Of a DNA stretch of 64,000 nt, positions 47,400-61,825 are shown piece by piece. Under the pieces are notes generated by a model. That model worked only from the letters and a program-made list of their open reading frames with translations, ran no database searches and was not told where the DNA came from. Source of the DNA: Agreia sp. VKM Ac-1783 (GTDB lineage Bacteria; Actinomycetota; Actinomycetes; Actinomycetales; Microbacteriaceae); contig NZ_FXWI01000001.1 of the NCBI RefSeq assembly GCF_900177765.1, forward strand, positions 990,314 through 1,054,313. The letters run 5' to 3'. Numbering within the stretch: position 1 is the stretch's first letter; every line of letters begins with the position of its first letter. Made by a program: the position numbers and the translations under genes.

Positions 47400-48269
47400 A
47401 TGAGAGTATCGAAAAAACTGAGCATCGCCGCACTTGCCGCGGCGACCATGATGGCGCTGGCCGGATGCGCCGGGTCCATCGACAAAGCTGAGACCACGAC
47501 GACACCGGAGCCCGCTCCCACCTTCGCTGCCGGAACGACGATGGAACGCCTCGCCGACTCTGGCACCATCACGATCGGAACGAAGTTCGACCAGCCGCTG
47601 TTCGGTCTGACGGACATCGACGGCACCCCCAAGGGCTTCGACGTCGAGATCGGCAAACTGATCGCCGCGAAGCTCGGCATCGCCGAGGACAAGATCGTCT
47701 GGAAGGAGGCGGTCTCCGCCAACCGCGAGCCCTTCATCCAGAACGGCGAGGTCGACATCGTCGTCGCCACCTACACGATCAACGACAAGCGCAAAGAGGT
47801 CATCTCCTTCGCCGGCCCGTATTACGAGGCGGGCCAGTCCATCCTCGTGAAGGCTGACAACGACGACATCAAGAGCGAGAAAGACCTCGTCGGCAAGCCG
47901 GTCTGCTCCGTCACCGGATCGACTCCGGCTGCGAAGCTCACGGAAATCGGCGCCGAGCCGCTCCTGACCGACACCTACACGAACTGCCTCGAGCCGCTTC
48001 GCGGTGGACAGGTCGTCGCGGTCTCGACCGACAACGTGATCCTCGCTGGCCTCGCCCAGCAGAACGAGGGGCAGTTCAAGGTCGTAGGCAAGCCGTTCAC
48101 CAAGGAGCCTTACGGCATCGGACTGGCGAAAGACGACACCGAGTTCCGTAACTTCATCAACGACGTGCTCGAAGAGTCGTACAAGGACGGCAGCTACAAG
48201 GCCGCTTGGGATGCCACTGCCGGCGAGGTGCTCGAATACGTCGAGCCCCCGGCCGTCGACCGGTACTAG
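47400..48269 (+). CDS. gluB: Amino-acid ABC transporter substrate-binding lipoprotein, glutamate type
   Basis: Extracytoplasmic solute-binding protein of family 3. The protein has 289 residues. The signal peptide ends in a lipobox LAGC (about residues 20-23, MMALAGCAGS), so it is a lipoprotein. The domain runs GTITIGTKFDQPLFGLTDIDGTPKGFDVEIGKLIA, NREPFIQNGEVDIVVATYTINDKRKEVISFAGPYYEAGQSILV and CSVTGSTPAAKLTEIGAEPLL; it ends with the aromatic EYVEPPAVDRY. RBS GGAGAGAGG lies 11 nt upstream of the ATG. A palindrome GTGCTCGAGCAC (47360-47371) lies in the gluA-gluB gap. Confidence 0.94.
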   Translation: MRVSKKLSIAALAAATMMALAGCAGSIDKAETTTTPEPAPTFAAGTTMERLADSGTITIGTKFDQPLFGLTDIDGTPKGFDVEIGKLIAAKLGIAEDKIVWKEAVSANREPFIQNGEVDIVVATYTINDKRKEVISFAGPYYEAGQSILVKADNDDIKSEKDLVGKPVCSVTGSTPAAKLTEIGAEPLLTDTYTNCLEPLRGGQVVAVSTDNVILAGLAQQNEGQFKVVGKPFTKEPYGIGLAKDDTEFRNFINDVLEESYKDGSYKAAWDATAGEVLEYVEPPAVDRY

Positions 48270-48282
48270 CCCGCAGCCTGAC

Positions 48283-48319
48283 CGGAGGGTCGACTGTGCA
48301 CATTGCAGTCGGCCCTCCG
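48283..48319 (+). repeat. Intercistronic hairpin between gluB and gluC
   Basis: Arms 48283-48296 and 48306-48319 pair at 13 of 14 positions, the exception being a G-U wobble; loop 9 nt. No T-tract follows. It probably stabilises or partly ends the gluB message. Confidence 0.75.
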
Positions 48320-48360
48320 CCCAGGTCAACCGACCGTCCCTCTGCACGAGATGAGCCCAT

Positions 48361-49004
48361 GTGAACGCCGTCATCGAGAACCTGCCGCGGTTCATCGAAG
48401 CCTTCGGGATGACCCTCTGGCTGTTGGTGCTCTCCGGAGCCTGCGCCTTGATCATCGGCACGGTGATCGCTGCGATGAGAATCTCCCCGGTACCGTCACT
48501 GAGCGCGTTCGCGAGCGTCTACACCGAGCTGCTGCGCAACACGCCCTTGACGCTCGTGCTGTTCTTCTGCGCTTTCGTGCTTCCCCAGTTGGGTTCTCGT
48601 CTGCCCTATGAATGGGCCGCGTTCATCGGGCTCACCCTCTATACCTCTCCGTTCGTGGCCGAAGCCTTGAGATCGGGCATCAACGGCGTTGCCGTAGGAC
48701 AGGCCGAGGCAGCACGCAGCTTGGGCCTCGGTTTTATGCAGTCGACGACGCTCGTCATCTTTCCGCAGGCCTTCCGCATGGTGATCCCGCCCCTGATCAA
48801 TGTGCTGATCGCCCTCACGAAGAACACCTCGGTCGCCGGTGGGTTCTTCGTCTTCGAACTCTTCTCGGCAGCCAAAGAGCTCGCGAATGCGAACGGCAAC
48901 GCCGTGATCGCCATCCTGCTCGCTGTCGCGGCGTTCTACCTCGTCGTCACTATCCCGCTCGGCATCGTGTCCGCGCACCTCGAGAAGAAGCTGGCGGTAC
49001 AGCG

Positions 49005-49008
<4 letters not shown>
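48361..49008 (+). CDS. gluC: Amino-acid ABC transporter permease, glutamate type (first)
   Basis: A 215-residue membrane permease of the His/Glu/Gln/Arg-type. About five helices; the hydrophobic TLWLLVLSGACALIIGTVIAAM opens and VIAILLAVAAFYLVVTIPLGIVSA closes it. The ATPase-contact loop EAARSLGLGFMQSTTLVIFPQAFRMVIPPLINVLI (EAA motif) is intact. The N-terminal signature TPLTLVLFFCAFVLPQLG is present. The GTG at 48361 has GAGATGAG upstream, not a strong site. The stop overlaps the gluD ATG. Confidence 0.92.
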
Positions 49009-50983
<1,975 letters not shown>

Positions 50984-50986
50984 CCC

Positions 50987-53518
50987 ATGCGTATCCCACT
51001 CGGATGGTTGGCGGAATTCGTCGACGTCACTCCCGGTTCGACGGTCGCTGATGTTCACGCGGCGCTGGTCAAGGTCGGGCTCGAAGAAGAGGGCTCTCAC
51101 GACTTCGACCTCACCGGTCCCATCGTGGTCGGCGAGGTGCTCGACTTCGTCGAGGAGCCGCAGTCGAACGGCAAGACGATCCGCTGGTGCAGCGTGCGCG
51201 TCGCGCCCGACGGCGAGACGGCTCTGGATGGCGGGTCCGACGTGCGCGGCATCGTGTGCGGCGCCCACAACTTCGCGCCGGGAGACAAAGTCGTCGTGAC
51301 GTTGCCCGGCGCCGTGCTGCCCGGCGGATTCGCGATCGCGGCGCGCAAGACGTACGGTCACGTATCCGATGGAATGATCGCGTCGTCTCGCGAACTCGGC
51401 CTCGGTGACGAGCATGACGGAATTCTCCGTCTGGCCACGCTCGGCCTCGACCCGGTCGTGGGCACAGACGCGCTCTCGCTCCTCGGCCTCGATGATCAGG
51501 CCGTCGAGGTCAACGTCACGCCTGACCGCGGGTACGCATTCTCGATCCGAGGAATCGCACGCGAATACGCACACGCGACCGGCGCAGCATTCCGCGATCC
51601 CGCGCTTGGGTTGGACGTGTCGGACGCATCCGGATTCGACGTCGTCATCGACGATGACGCGCCCATCCGAGGGCGCGTCGGAGCGACGGTGTTCGTGACC
51701 CGGCTGGTGCGCGACGTCGATCCGACGAAGCCGACCCCGCCGTGGATGGCGACCAGGCTCAGTCTTGCCGGCATCCGGTCGATCTCGCTGATCGTCGACA
51801 TCACCAACTACGTCATGCTCGAGCTCGGCCAGCCGATTCACGCCTACGACTTCGATACGTTGACCGGCGGCCTTCGGGTTCGCCGCGCCCGAACGGGCGA
51901 GAAGCTCGTGACGCTCGACGATGTGACCCGCGCTCTCGATTCAGAAGACCTCGTGATCGCCGATGAGTCCGGAGCCATCGGACTCGCCGGGGTCATGGGT
52001 GGCGCATCGACCGAGATCGGCGACTCGTCGCGCACCGTGTTGATCGAGGCGGCGAACTTCGACCCCGTGTCGATCGCCCGCACAGCGCGCAGGCACAAGC
52101 TGCCGAGCGAGGCCTCGCGTCGCTTCGAACGGGGTGTCGACCCGGCAGTCGCCGCGGTGGCTGCGGCGAGAGTCGTGCAGCTTCTCGTCGATCTTGCGGG
52201 AGGAACCGCCGACGAGCTGGGTTCGACGTATTCCCAGCACGCGCGGCCCACGCCCGTCGAGTTGCCCGACGGCTACATCTCGGGGCTCATCGGCGCCGAC
52301 TTCACGGCCGACGAGATCCGATCGGCGCTGGCTGAGATCGGTGGCGACATCGAGGAGATCGAAGGCGGCCTGCGGGTGACGCCGCCGACGTGGCGCTCAG
52401 ACATCACGCACAAGTCTGCTCTCGCCGAAGAGGTTGCCCGCATCGTCGGCTACGAGCGCATTCCGAGTGTGCTCCCCGTCGCCCCTCCGGGCAGGGGTCT
52501 CACGCGCGAGCAGACTCTGCGCAGGCAGGCCTCGCAGACGCTCGCGTCGAGCGGCCTCGTCGAGGTCATGGCCTACCCGTTCGTGTCCGAGGCCGCGACG
52601 CGCCTGTTCGCGACCCCGAAGGGTGACGCGGTCGCCGCGGTTCGTGTGGCCAACCCGCTCGATGCCGAGGCTCCGTATCTGCGCACGTCGTTGCTGCCTG
52701 GACTTCTCGACATCGTGCGCCGTAACCTCTCGCGCGGTCTCACCGATCTCGCGCTCTTCGAAACGGGACTCGTGTTCCTTCCGGAGCCCGGCGTCGACTA
52801 CGGTCAGGCAGAGTTGCCCGTCGGCGGTGCACGTCCCTCGGATGACGTGCTCGCCGGTCTCGACGCCGGACTACCTGCGCAACCGCGACACGTCGCCGTC
52901 GTCTTCGCCGGACAGGCATGGGAGAAGCAACCCGCACTCGACGCGCGCGCCGTCGGACTGGCCGACGCACTCGATTCCGTTCGCCAGCTCGGACTCGCGC
53001 TCGGATTGGAGATCCGGCCTGTTCAGGGCGCCCACCCCGCCTTGCACCCCGGTCGCACCGCCACGCTCGTCATAACCACCGCAGAAGGCGAGACGATCGT
53101 CGGTGTGGCGGGGGAGTTGCTGCCCCGCATTGCCGAGGACGCTCATCTGCCGCGGGTCGTCGCGGTGGCCGAGCTCGATCTCGACGCGCTGATCAGTCTG
53201 TCGCCGCGAGAGATCGCCGTCCGACCGATCTTCGGATACCCCGCGGCTACGCAGGATCTGTCTCTGGTCGTTCCCCGAGATGTTCCCGCCCGTGAGGTGT
53301 CCGACGCGGTCGCGCGCGGTGCCGGAGAGCTTCTGGAACACATCCGACTCGTCGACGACTATCGGGGGTCGGGAGTCGGCGACGGCGAGAAGTCTCTGAC
53401 GTTCGCGCTGCGCTTCCGCGCTCCCGACCGCACGCTCACCGCGAGCGAGGCCTCTGACGCGAAGCTCGCTGGCCTGGCCGTGGCCACCGCTGAGTTCGGG
53501 GCGTCACTGCGCGAGTGA
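50987..53518 (+). CDS. pheT: Phenylalanyl-tRNA synthetase beta subunit
   Basis: An 843-residue subunit that binds tRNA and edits mischarged Tyr. The N-terminal MRIPLGWLAEFVDV and EMAP-like tRNA-binding domain (GPIVVGEVLDFVEEPQSNGKTIRWCSVRVA), the B3/B4 editing domain, the B5 domains (MLELGQPIHAYDFDTL; PSEASRRFERGVDP) and the ferredoxin-fold C-terminal anticodon-binding domain (FGYPAATQDLSLVVPRDVPAREVSDAV to GEKSLTFALRFRAPDRTLTASEAS) are all present. A full-length, normal enzyme. Only 3 nt separate it from pheS. Confidence 0.98.
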   Translation: MRIPLGWLAEFVDVTPGSTVADVHAALVKVGLEEEGSHDFDLTGPIVVGEVLDFVEEPQSNGKTIRWCSVRVAPDGETALDGGSDVRGIVCGAHNFAPGDKVVVTLPGAVLPGGFAIAARKTYGHVSDGMIASSRELGLGDEHDGILRLATLGLDPVVGTDALSLLGLDDQAVEVNVTPDRGYAFSIRGIAREYAHATGAAFRDPALGLDVSDASGFDVVIDDDAPIRGRVGATVFVTRLVRDVDPTKPTPPWMATRLSLAGIRSISLIVDITNYVMLELGQPIHAYDFDTLTGGLRVRRARTGEKLVTLDDVTRALDSEDLVIADESGAIGLAGVMGGASTEIGDSSRTVLIEAANFDPVSIARTARRHKLPSEASRRFERGVDPAVAAVAAARVVQLLVDLAGGTADELGSTYSQHARPTPVELPDGYISGLIGADFTADEIRSALAEIGGDIEEIEGGLRVTPPTWRSDITHKSALAEEVARIVGYERIPSVLPVAPPGRGLTREQTLRRQASQTLASSGLVEVMAYPFVSEAATRLFATPKGDAVAAVRVANPLDAEAPYLRTSLLPGLLDIVRRNLSRGLTDLALFETGLVFLPEPGVDYGQAELPVGGARPSDDVLAGLDAGLPAQPRHVAVVFAGQAWEKQPALDARAVGLADALDSVRQLGLALGLEIRPVQGAHPALHPGRTATLVITTAEGETIVGVAGELLPRIAEDAHLPRVVAVAELDLDALISLSPREIAVRPIFGYPAATQDLSLVVPRDVPAREVSDAVARGAGELLEHIRLVDDYRGSGVGDGEKSLTFALRFRAPDRTLTASEASDAKLAGLAVATAEFGASLRE

Positions 53519-53528
53519 GCGCAGCGAC

Positions 53529-53534
53529 TAGATT
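53529..53534 (+). promoter_or_regulatory. Leaderless-type -10 hexamer of the arg operon
   Basis: TAGATT, then TAAGGC (6 nt) and the ATG of argC at 53541. I see no clear ARG box around it. Confidence 0.6.
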
Positions 53535-53540
53535 TAAGGC

Positions 53541-54587
53541 ATGACTTATTCGGTTGCTGTTGCCGGTGCGAGCGGGTACGCCGGCGGCGAGGTGCTGCGT
53601 CTTCTCGCCGACCACCCCGACTTCGAGGTGACGACGGTCACGGCTCACGCCAACGCCGGACAGCGACTGATCGACGTGCACCCGCATCTGCGTTCGCTCG
53701 CGCATCTCGAGCTCGTCGACACGACTCCCGAGAACCTCGACGGGCACGACGTCGTCTTTCTGGGCCTCCCGCACGGCAAGTCCGGTGAGTTGACCGAGCA
53801 CCTCGACCCGTCGACGCTCGTGGTCGACTGCGGTGCCGATCACCGCCTCGTGGATGAAACCGACTGGGCCGATTTCTACGGCGGAGAGTTCTACGGATCG
53901 TGGCCCTATGGCCTACCCGAGCTGATCAGGCACGACGGGTCGCGGCAGCGCGACGCGCTCGTCGGGGTGAAGCGCATCGCCGTTCCCGGATGCAACGTCA
54001 CGGCGATCTCGCTGGGGCTGGCTCCCGGACTCGCCGCCCACGTCATCGAGGGTGATGACATCGTCGCTGTTCTCGCGGTCGGTCCCTCCGGTGCCGGAAA
54101 AGCGCTCCGCACCGATCTTCTGGCATCCGAGATCATGGGGTCGGCCAGCGCGTACGGTGTCGGAGGACGGCACCGTCACGTGCCGGAGATCATCCAGAAT
54201 CTGCGGGGGGCATCCGGCGCACCCATCTCGGTGTCGTTCACTCCCGTGCTCGTCCCGATGTCGCGGGGCATCCTCGCGACGTCGACGGCTCGACTCGCGC
54301 CCGGGGCGACGGCATCCGATGTGCGCAGCGCCTGGGAGCTCGCCTACGCGGACGAGCCGTTCGTGCACCTGCTTCCCGAGGGTCGATTCCCGCGCACCGG
54401 CGACGTCACCGGCGCGAACGTCGCCCTCGTCGGCCTTGCTGTCGATGAGGCGGCAGGCCGAGTGGTCACCGTGACCGCCCTCGACAACCTCGTCAAGGGA
54501 ACGGCCGGCGCCGCCATCCAATCGGCCAACATCGCGCTCGGTCTGGGCGAAACGACCGGTCTACCGGTGAATGGAGTCGCCCCGTGA
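53541..54587 (+). CDS. argC: N-acetyl-gamma-glutamyl-phosphate reductase
   Basis: NADPH-dependent reductase, third step of arginine synthesis. The protein has 348 residues. The Rossmann motif is [22 protein letters not shown]; the active-site C151 is in [28 protein letters not shown] is the family loop. The ATG has a leaderless-type hexamer, and the stop overlaps the argJ GTG. First gene of argCJBDFH. Confidence 0.97.
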   Translation: MTYSVAVAGASGYAGGEVLRLLADHPDFEVTTVTAHANAGQRLIDVHPHLRSLAHLELVDTTPENLDGHDVVFLGLPHGKSGELTEHLDPSTLVVDCGADHRLVDETDWADFYGGEFYGSWPYGLPELIRHDGSRQRDALVGVKRIAVPGCNVTAISLGLAPGLAAHVIEGDDIVAVLAVGPSGAGKALRTDLLASEIMGSASAYGVGGRHRHVPEIIQNLRGASGAPISVSFTPVLVPMSRGILATSTARLAPGATASDVRSAWELAYADEPFVHLLPEGRFPRTGDVTGANVALVGLAVDEAAGRVVTVTALDNLVKGTAGAAIQSANIALGLGETTGLPVNGVAP

Positions 54588-55744
54588 GTGTCACCGCAGC
54601 CCAAGGATTCGTCGCGTCCGGAATCGCAGCGGGACTCAAGGAGTCGGGCGCGCTCGATCTCGCCCTGGTGCAGAACCTCGGCCCGCTCCGATCGGCGGCG
54701 GCTGTATTCACGAGCAACCGCTGCACGGCCAACCCCATCATCTGGTCGCGCCAGGCGATCCTCGATGGATCCGTCGAAGCGATCGTGCTCAATTCGGGCG
54801 GCGCGAACTGCTACACCGGTGCATTCGGGTTTCAGACGACGCACCAGACGGCAGAACAGGTGGGGGCCCGGCTGGGAGTCTCGTCGGGCGATGTGCTGGT
54901 CTGCTCGACCGGGCTCATCGGCACGGGAGACCAGAGCTTCCGAGACCGCCTTCTCGCGGGTGTCGATCTCGCCGCCCCAGCGCTGACAGCAGACGGCGGA
55001 CCCGACGCGGCCCGCGCGATCCTGACGACCGACTCGCATCCTAAGCAGGCCGTCGTGACGTCGCCGTCGGGATGGGTCATCGGCGCGATGGCGAAGGGTG
55101 CGGGCATGCTCGCCCCAGGGCTCGCCACGATGCTCGTCGTCATCACGACCGATGCCGACGTCACGAGCGAGCAGCTCGACGCGGCCCTTCGTGCGGCGAC
55201 GAGGGTCACCTTCGATCGGCTCGACTCTGACGGGTGCATGTCAACGAACGATCAGGTCACGATCATGGCGTCGGGCGCATCCGGAGTAGCCCCCGACTCG
55301 GCCGAATTCGAGGCGGCCGTCACGTCGATCTGCGCCGATCTGGCCCGGCAGTTGCAGGGCGACGCCGAGGGAGCGAGCCACGACATCACGATCGAGACGA
55401 TCCGTGCTGCGACAGAAGACGAGGCGGTCGACGTGGGCCGCGCGGTATCGCGCAGCAACCTGTTCAAGGCCGCCGTCTTCGGCAACGACCCCAACTGGGG
55501 GCGCGTGCTCGCCGCCGTCGGAACGACCCAGGCCGAGTTCGACCCGTTCGACATCGACGTGACGATAAACGGGGTGCGCGTCTGCTCATCGGGCCAGCCG
55601 GATCAGCCGAGCGATTCCGTCGATCTCACGCCCCGCGCCGTGCACGTGCTCATCGACTTGAAGGTCGGCGCATCCACGGCGACGATCCTCACGAACGACC
55701 TCACCCACGATTACGTCCACGAGAACAGCGCATACGCCACCTGA
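54584..55744 (+). CDS. argJ: Glutamate N-acetyltransferase / ornithine acetyltransferase
   Basis: Enzyme of the recycling (acetyl-cycle) arginine route, which recovers acetyl groups for glutamate. The protein has 386 residues and is processed by self-cleavage before T182 in [30 protein letters not shown] (about 68-80) and [15 protein letters not shown] are signatures. Bifunctional versus monofunctional status cannot be read from sequence; argA is not in this window. GTG overlaps argC; stop overlaps argB by 1 nt. Confidence 0.97.
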   Translation: MSVTAAQGFVASGIAAGLKESGALDLALVQNLGPLRSAAAVFTSNRCTANPIIWSRQAILDGSVEAIVLNSGGANCYTGAFGFQTTHQTAEQVGARLGVSSGDVLVCSTGLIGTGDQSFRDRLLAGVDLAAPALTADGGPDAARAILTTDSHPKQAVVTSPSGWVIGAMAKGAGMLAPGLATMLVVITTDADVTSEQLDAALRAATRVTFDRLDSDGCMSTNDQVTIMASGASGVAPDSAEFEAAVTSICADLARQLQGDAEGASHDITIETIRAATEDEAVDVGRAVSRSNLFKAAVFGNDPNWGRVLAAVGTTQAEFDPFDIDVTINGVRVCSSGQPDQPSDSVDLTPRAVHVLIDLKVGASTATILTNDLTHDYVHENSAYAT

Positions 55745-56646
55745 TGATTGAGATCCCGACCCCGCTTCCCTCCGCCGGAGACAAGGTCTCGACGCTGATC
55801 GAGTCCCTCTCGTGGCTCAAGAGGTTCCACGGCCAGATCATGGTCATCAAGTTCGGCGGCAACGCCATGGTCGACGAGGCCCTGCAGAAGTCGTTCGCCG
55901 AAGACATGGTCTTTCTGCGCTACGCCGGCATCCGCCCGGTCGTCGTCCACGGCGGCGGCCCGCAGATCTCGGCGATGCTCGATCGCCTCGGCATCCAGAG
56001 CGAGTTCCGCGGCGGTTATCGAGTGACCAGCCCCGAGGCGATGGATGTCGTGCGCATGGTTCTCGCGGGCCAGATCAGTCGAGAGATCGTCGGGCACATC
56101 AACGAGCACGGGCCTCTCGCCGTCGCATTCTCCGGAGACGACGCCGGACTCTTCGCCGGCCGCAAGCGCACGATCGAGATCGACGGCGAGCAGATCGACA
56201 TCGGCCAGGTCGGTGACATCGTCGCTGTCGATCCGGATGCCGTCCGGCAGCGCGCCGAGGCCGGTTACATTCCCGTCGTCTCATCGATCGCACCAGACGT
56301 CGACAATCCCGGCCAGTCGCTGAACGTGAACGCCGATGCGGCGGCCGCAGCGCTTGCGGTCGCACTCGGAGCAATCAAACTGGTCATCCTCACTGATGTG
56401 CCGGGGCTGTACAGCGACTGGCCCAACCGCGACTCCCTGGTGTCGAGCATCGACGCGGAGTCGCTGCGCACTCTGCTGCCCACGCTGGAATCCGGGATGA
56501 TCCCGAAGATGGCTGCTTGCCTCGAAGCCGTCGACGGGGGAGTGGCGAAGGCTGCAATCATCGACGGACGTACGCCCCACTCGATCCTGCTCGAGGTCTT
56601 CACCCAGAGCGGCATCGGCACCGAGGTCAGCCGGGAGGCACTGTGA
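55744..56646 (+). CDS. argB: Acetylglutamate kinase
   Basis: Phosphorylates N-acetylglutamate; usually the arginine-inhibited step in recycling pathways. The protein has 300 residues. [17 protein letters not shown] (phosphate loop), [16 protein letters not shown] and [30 protein letters not shown] are the kinase motifs. An N-terminal helix of about 25 residues ([21 protein letters not shown]) is the type seen in arginine-sensitive hexameric enzymes. ATG overlaps the argJ stop by one base (TGATG). Confidence 0.97.
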   Translation: MIEIPTPLPSAGDKVSTLIESLSWLKRFHGQIMVIKFGGNAMVDEALQKSFAEDMVFLRYAGIRPVVVHGGGPQISAMLDRLGIQSEFRGGYRVTSPEAMDVVRMVLAGQISREIVGHINEHGPLAVAFSGDDAGLFAGRKRTIEIDGEQIDIGQVGDIVAVDPDAVRQRAEAGYIPVVSSIAPDVDNPGQSLNVNADAAAAALAVALGAIKLVILTDVPGLYSDWPNRDSLVSSIDAESLRTLLPTLESGMIPKMAACLEAVDGGVAKAAIIDGRTPHSILLEVFTQSGIGTEVSREAL

Positions 56647-57836
56647 GCACCGAGACAGCATGGTCGGATCGTTTCGGCGACTCCCTGATGAAGTCGATGG
56701 GTTCGCCCTTCGCGCTCTTGACCCGAGGAGACGGCTGCTACGTCTGGGACGAATCGGGAAAGCAGTATCTCGACTTTCTCGCCGGCATCGCCGTGAACTC
56801 ACTCGGCCACGCGCATCCGGCATTCGTCGACGCGGTCTCGCGTCAGGCCGCGACGCTCGCGCATGTGTCGAACTACTTCACCACTGCGCCGCAGCTCGAG
56901 CTCGCCGAGCGGCTGAAGAGAATCACGGGCGCCGGCGCCGAGGGCCGAGTGTACTTCGGCAACTCGGGCGCCGAGGCGAATGAGGCCGCCTTCAAGCTTG
57001 CTCGGCTCAACAAGACGGGTAGCCGTCACCGCATTCTCGCTGTGCACGACTCGTTCCACGGGCGCACGATGGGCGCACTCGCCCTGACCGGAAAGCCTGC
57101 CCTGCGCGACGCGTTCGAACCCATGCCCTCGGGTGTGGAGCACATCGACTCGACGATCGAGGCCCTCGAGCGGTCCATCGACGGATCGGTCTCCGCGCTC
57201 ATCCTCGAACCGATCAAGGGCGAGGCCGGTGTCATCGAACTTCCCGAGGGCTTCCTCGTTCGCGCGCGTGAATTGACGGCAGAGCACGACGTGCTGTTGA
57301 TCCTCGACGAGATCCAGACGGGTGCCGGTCGCACGGGGTCGTGGTTCGCCTACGAGCAGTTCGGCATTGTCCCCGATGCGGTGACGATGGCGAAGGGCAT
57401 GGGCGGAGGGTTCCCGATCGGAGCTCTCGTGACCTTCGGCTGGGCATCCGAGCTCTTCCAGCGCGGAATGCACGGCTCGACCTTCGGGGGCAACCCGCTC
57501 GCGACGGCGACCGCGAACGCTGTGCTCGCCGAGATCGAGTCCGCCGGCCTCATCCAGAACGCCGCAGCTCGGGGCGCGGAGATCGCGCAGAGCATCCGCG
57601 AGATCGATTCGCCTCATGTGGCAGAGGTCCGTGGTCGGGGGCTCCTGATCGGTGTCGGTCTGGCCAGCCCGATCGCCGCCGCGGTGTCGGCGGCTGCGCT
57701 CGAGGCTGGCCTCATCGTGAATGCGGCCAACGACTCGAGCATCCGGATCGCTCCGCCGCTCATCGTGGGCGACGATGAGGTCCGGCTGTTCGCCGAGCGG
57801 TTCCGTGAGGCCCTCGACGCAGTACCCTCTGCCTGA
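56643..57836 (+). CDS. argD: Acetylornithine aminotransferase
   Basis: Class III PLP aminotransferase. The protein has 397 residues. [22 protein letters not shown] opens it; [20 protein letters not shown] binds cofactor phosphate; [43 protein letters not shown] contains the PLP lysine K251. GTG overlaps the argB stop. A 57-nt gap follows before argF. Confidence 0.96.
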   Translation: MSTETAWSDRFGDSLMKSMGSPFALLTRGDGCYVWDESGKQYLDFLAGIAVNSLGHAHPAFVDAVSRQAATLAHVSNYFTTAPQLELAERLKRITGAGAEGRVYFGNSGAEANEAAFKLARLNKTGSRHRILAVHDSFHGRTMGALALTGKPALRDAFEPMPSGVEHIDSTIEALERSIDGSVSALILEPIKGEAGVIELPEGFLVRARELTAEHDVLLILDEIQTGAGRTGSWFAYEQFGIVPDAVTMAKGMGGGFPIGALVTFGWASELFQRGMHGSTFGGNPLATATANAVLAEIESAGLIQNAAARGAEIAQSIREIDSPHVAEVRGRGLLIGVGLASPIAAAVSAAALEAGLIVNAANDSSIRIAPPLIVGDDEVRLFAERFREALDAVPSA

Positions 57837-57893
57837 ACCGCACCCCCGCGCCCGCTAGTCTTTCCCTTTCCGACATTTATCGAAAGCTCTCCC

Positions 57894-60435
<2,542 letters not shown>

Positions 60436-60439
60436 ATCG

Positions 60440-61063
60440 ATGTTCATCCCGGCTTCGAACAGTTCTGGTTTCTTCGACAGAACCAGTGTCGAGGTCGCTC
60501 CCGATCTCCTGGGGGCTCGGCTGACTCGGCACTCGGCACTGGGCGATATCACCCTGCGGATCACAGAGGTCGAGGCGTATCTGGGCGTGGGTGAAGATCC
60601 CGGATCTCACAGCTTTCGAGGCATGACTGCCCGGAACGCGGTGATGTTCGGGCCGCCGCTGCGGCTGTACACGTACTTCACCTACGGCATGCATGTCTGC
60701 GCCAACATCGTGTGTTCGCCGGAAGGCCAGGCATCAGCCGTTCTTCTGCGCGCCGGCGAGATCGTGGAGGGGGTCGAACTCGCGAGGGTGCATCGAGGCG
60801 AGAACGTCGCCCTGCGCGACCTCGCTCGCGGGCCAGCCAGACTGACGAAGGCGATGGGTATTCCCCTGTCGGATGGGGGAGCGGAGGTGGTGGGCGATGT
60901 GTATTCGCTCGAGCTCTCGGATGCGGTGCACGACATCGACACGAGTGTGCGCACCGGTGTCAGCGGCCCGGGTGGCTTGGCGGCATACCCGTGGCGGTTC
61001 TTCATCACCGGCGATCCGACGGTCTCGCCGTATCGTGCGAGTGTGCCGCGCAAGCGCAGCTAG
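60440..61063 (+). CDS. 3-methyladenine DNA glycosylase (AAG/MPG family)
   Basis: Base-excision repair enzyme that removes alkylated or deaminated purines. The protein has 207 residues. Family signatures: DLLGARLTRHSALGDITLRITEVEAYLGVGEDPGSHSFRGMTARNAVMFGPP (with active-site Glu in TEVEAYLG), LYTYFTYGMHVCANIVCSPEGQASAVLLRAGEIVEG and ARGPARLTKAMGI. The ATG at 60440 lacks a clear ribosome-binding site and is 4 nt after the stop of the small gene, so it is coupled to the arg operon. This location after argH is known in several Actinobacteria. Confidence 0.95.
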   Translation: MFIPASNSSGFFDRTSVEVAPDLLGARLTRHSALGDITLRITEVEAYLGVGEDPGSHSFRGMTARNAVMFGPPLRLYTYFTYGMHVCANIVCSPEGQASAVLLRAGEIVEGVELARVHRGENVALRDLARGPARLTKAMGIPLSDGGAEVVGDVYSLELSDAVHDIDTSVRTGVSGPGGLAAYPWRFFITGDPTVSPYRASVPRKRS

Positions 61064-61096
61064 AGGATCGGGCTCTTCTCGATCACAAGGGTCGGC

Positions 61097-61825
61097 TCAC
61101 CGCAGGACGAGCGCGCAGGCGCAGGCCCAGACGAAGCTCGCCAGTGTTCCGATGATGAACCGCTCCTTGGCCTCCGCCGCGGCGAGTTCGCTGAACCGGC
61201 CGACGCCCTTGATGGCGATGACGACAGCGATGGCCTCGGGGAAGCCGGCGATGATGGCTCCCGCGATTGCGAGACGTTCGAGAATACCGATGGTCGTGCC
61301 TCCGCGGAGCACCTCGACCGTCGACGTGCCCATGGCCGGTTCGGTCGGAGCGTGCTCGGTCGACTCCGGATCGGTGCGCCGGTTGCCGAGAAGGCGTCGA
61401 AGAAGGCCGCCGGTGGCGGGGGACTCGGGCGGACTGACTGGAGCGCTCGGCTGGCCATCCGTCGTGATGAGAATTCCGCCGTGAACTCCCGCACGACTGG
61501 CGCCTCGAGTCGCGAGGCGCAATGCGAGTACGGCGAATGGGCCTCCGCCTACTGTGGCAAGGACGAGGGTGAGGAGCGTCACGGTCACGCGCGTAAGCGG
61601 CGTGTGATCGATGTCATCGCTCGGTGTGAGACCGGAGAGAGCCAGTGCGCCGACGAGTGTGCAGCACGCGACGATGCTCAGGGTATACAGGACAACGCGG
61701 CTGGACCGTGTTGTTCTCGGTGCTCGGGCGTGCGGACTGTGGGCGCGGATGTCGAGAATCAATGCGATGGAACTCGCCGTGACGCCGATGCCCAGCAACA
61801 CGATCAGCGGGGTGATGACCATCAT
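61097..61825 (-). CDS. Polytopic membrane protein, partner of the SatD-like gene
   Basis: A 242-residue membrane protein. Three hydrophobic segments in the first half (about 2-25, 45-67, 80-105), then a hydrophilic Pro/Thr/Glu-rich cytosolic stretch (about 110-165), then two further segments. The C-terminal part IGILERLAIAGAIIAGFPEAIAVVIAIKGVGRFSEL with ERFIIGTLASFVWA recalls, from memory, membrane proteins that sit beside SatD in other bacteria (some labelled DUF3307); I could not verify it. The ATG at 61825 overlaps the upstream stop (ATGA), so the two are translationally coupled. Function unknown. Confidence 0.75.
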   Translation of the reverse strand: MMVITPLIVLLGIGVTASSIALILDIRAHSPHARAPRTTRSSRVVLYTLSIVACCTLVGALALSGLTPSDDIDHTPLTRVTVTLLTLVLATVGGGPFAVLALRLATRGASRAGVHGGILITTDGQPSAPVSPPESPATGGLLRRLLGNRRTDPESTEHAPTEPAMGTSTVEVLRGGTTIGILERLAIAGAIIAGFPEAIAVVIAIKGVGRFSELAAAEAKERFIIGTLASFVWACACALVLR

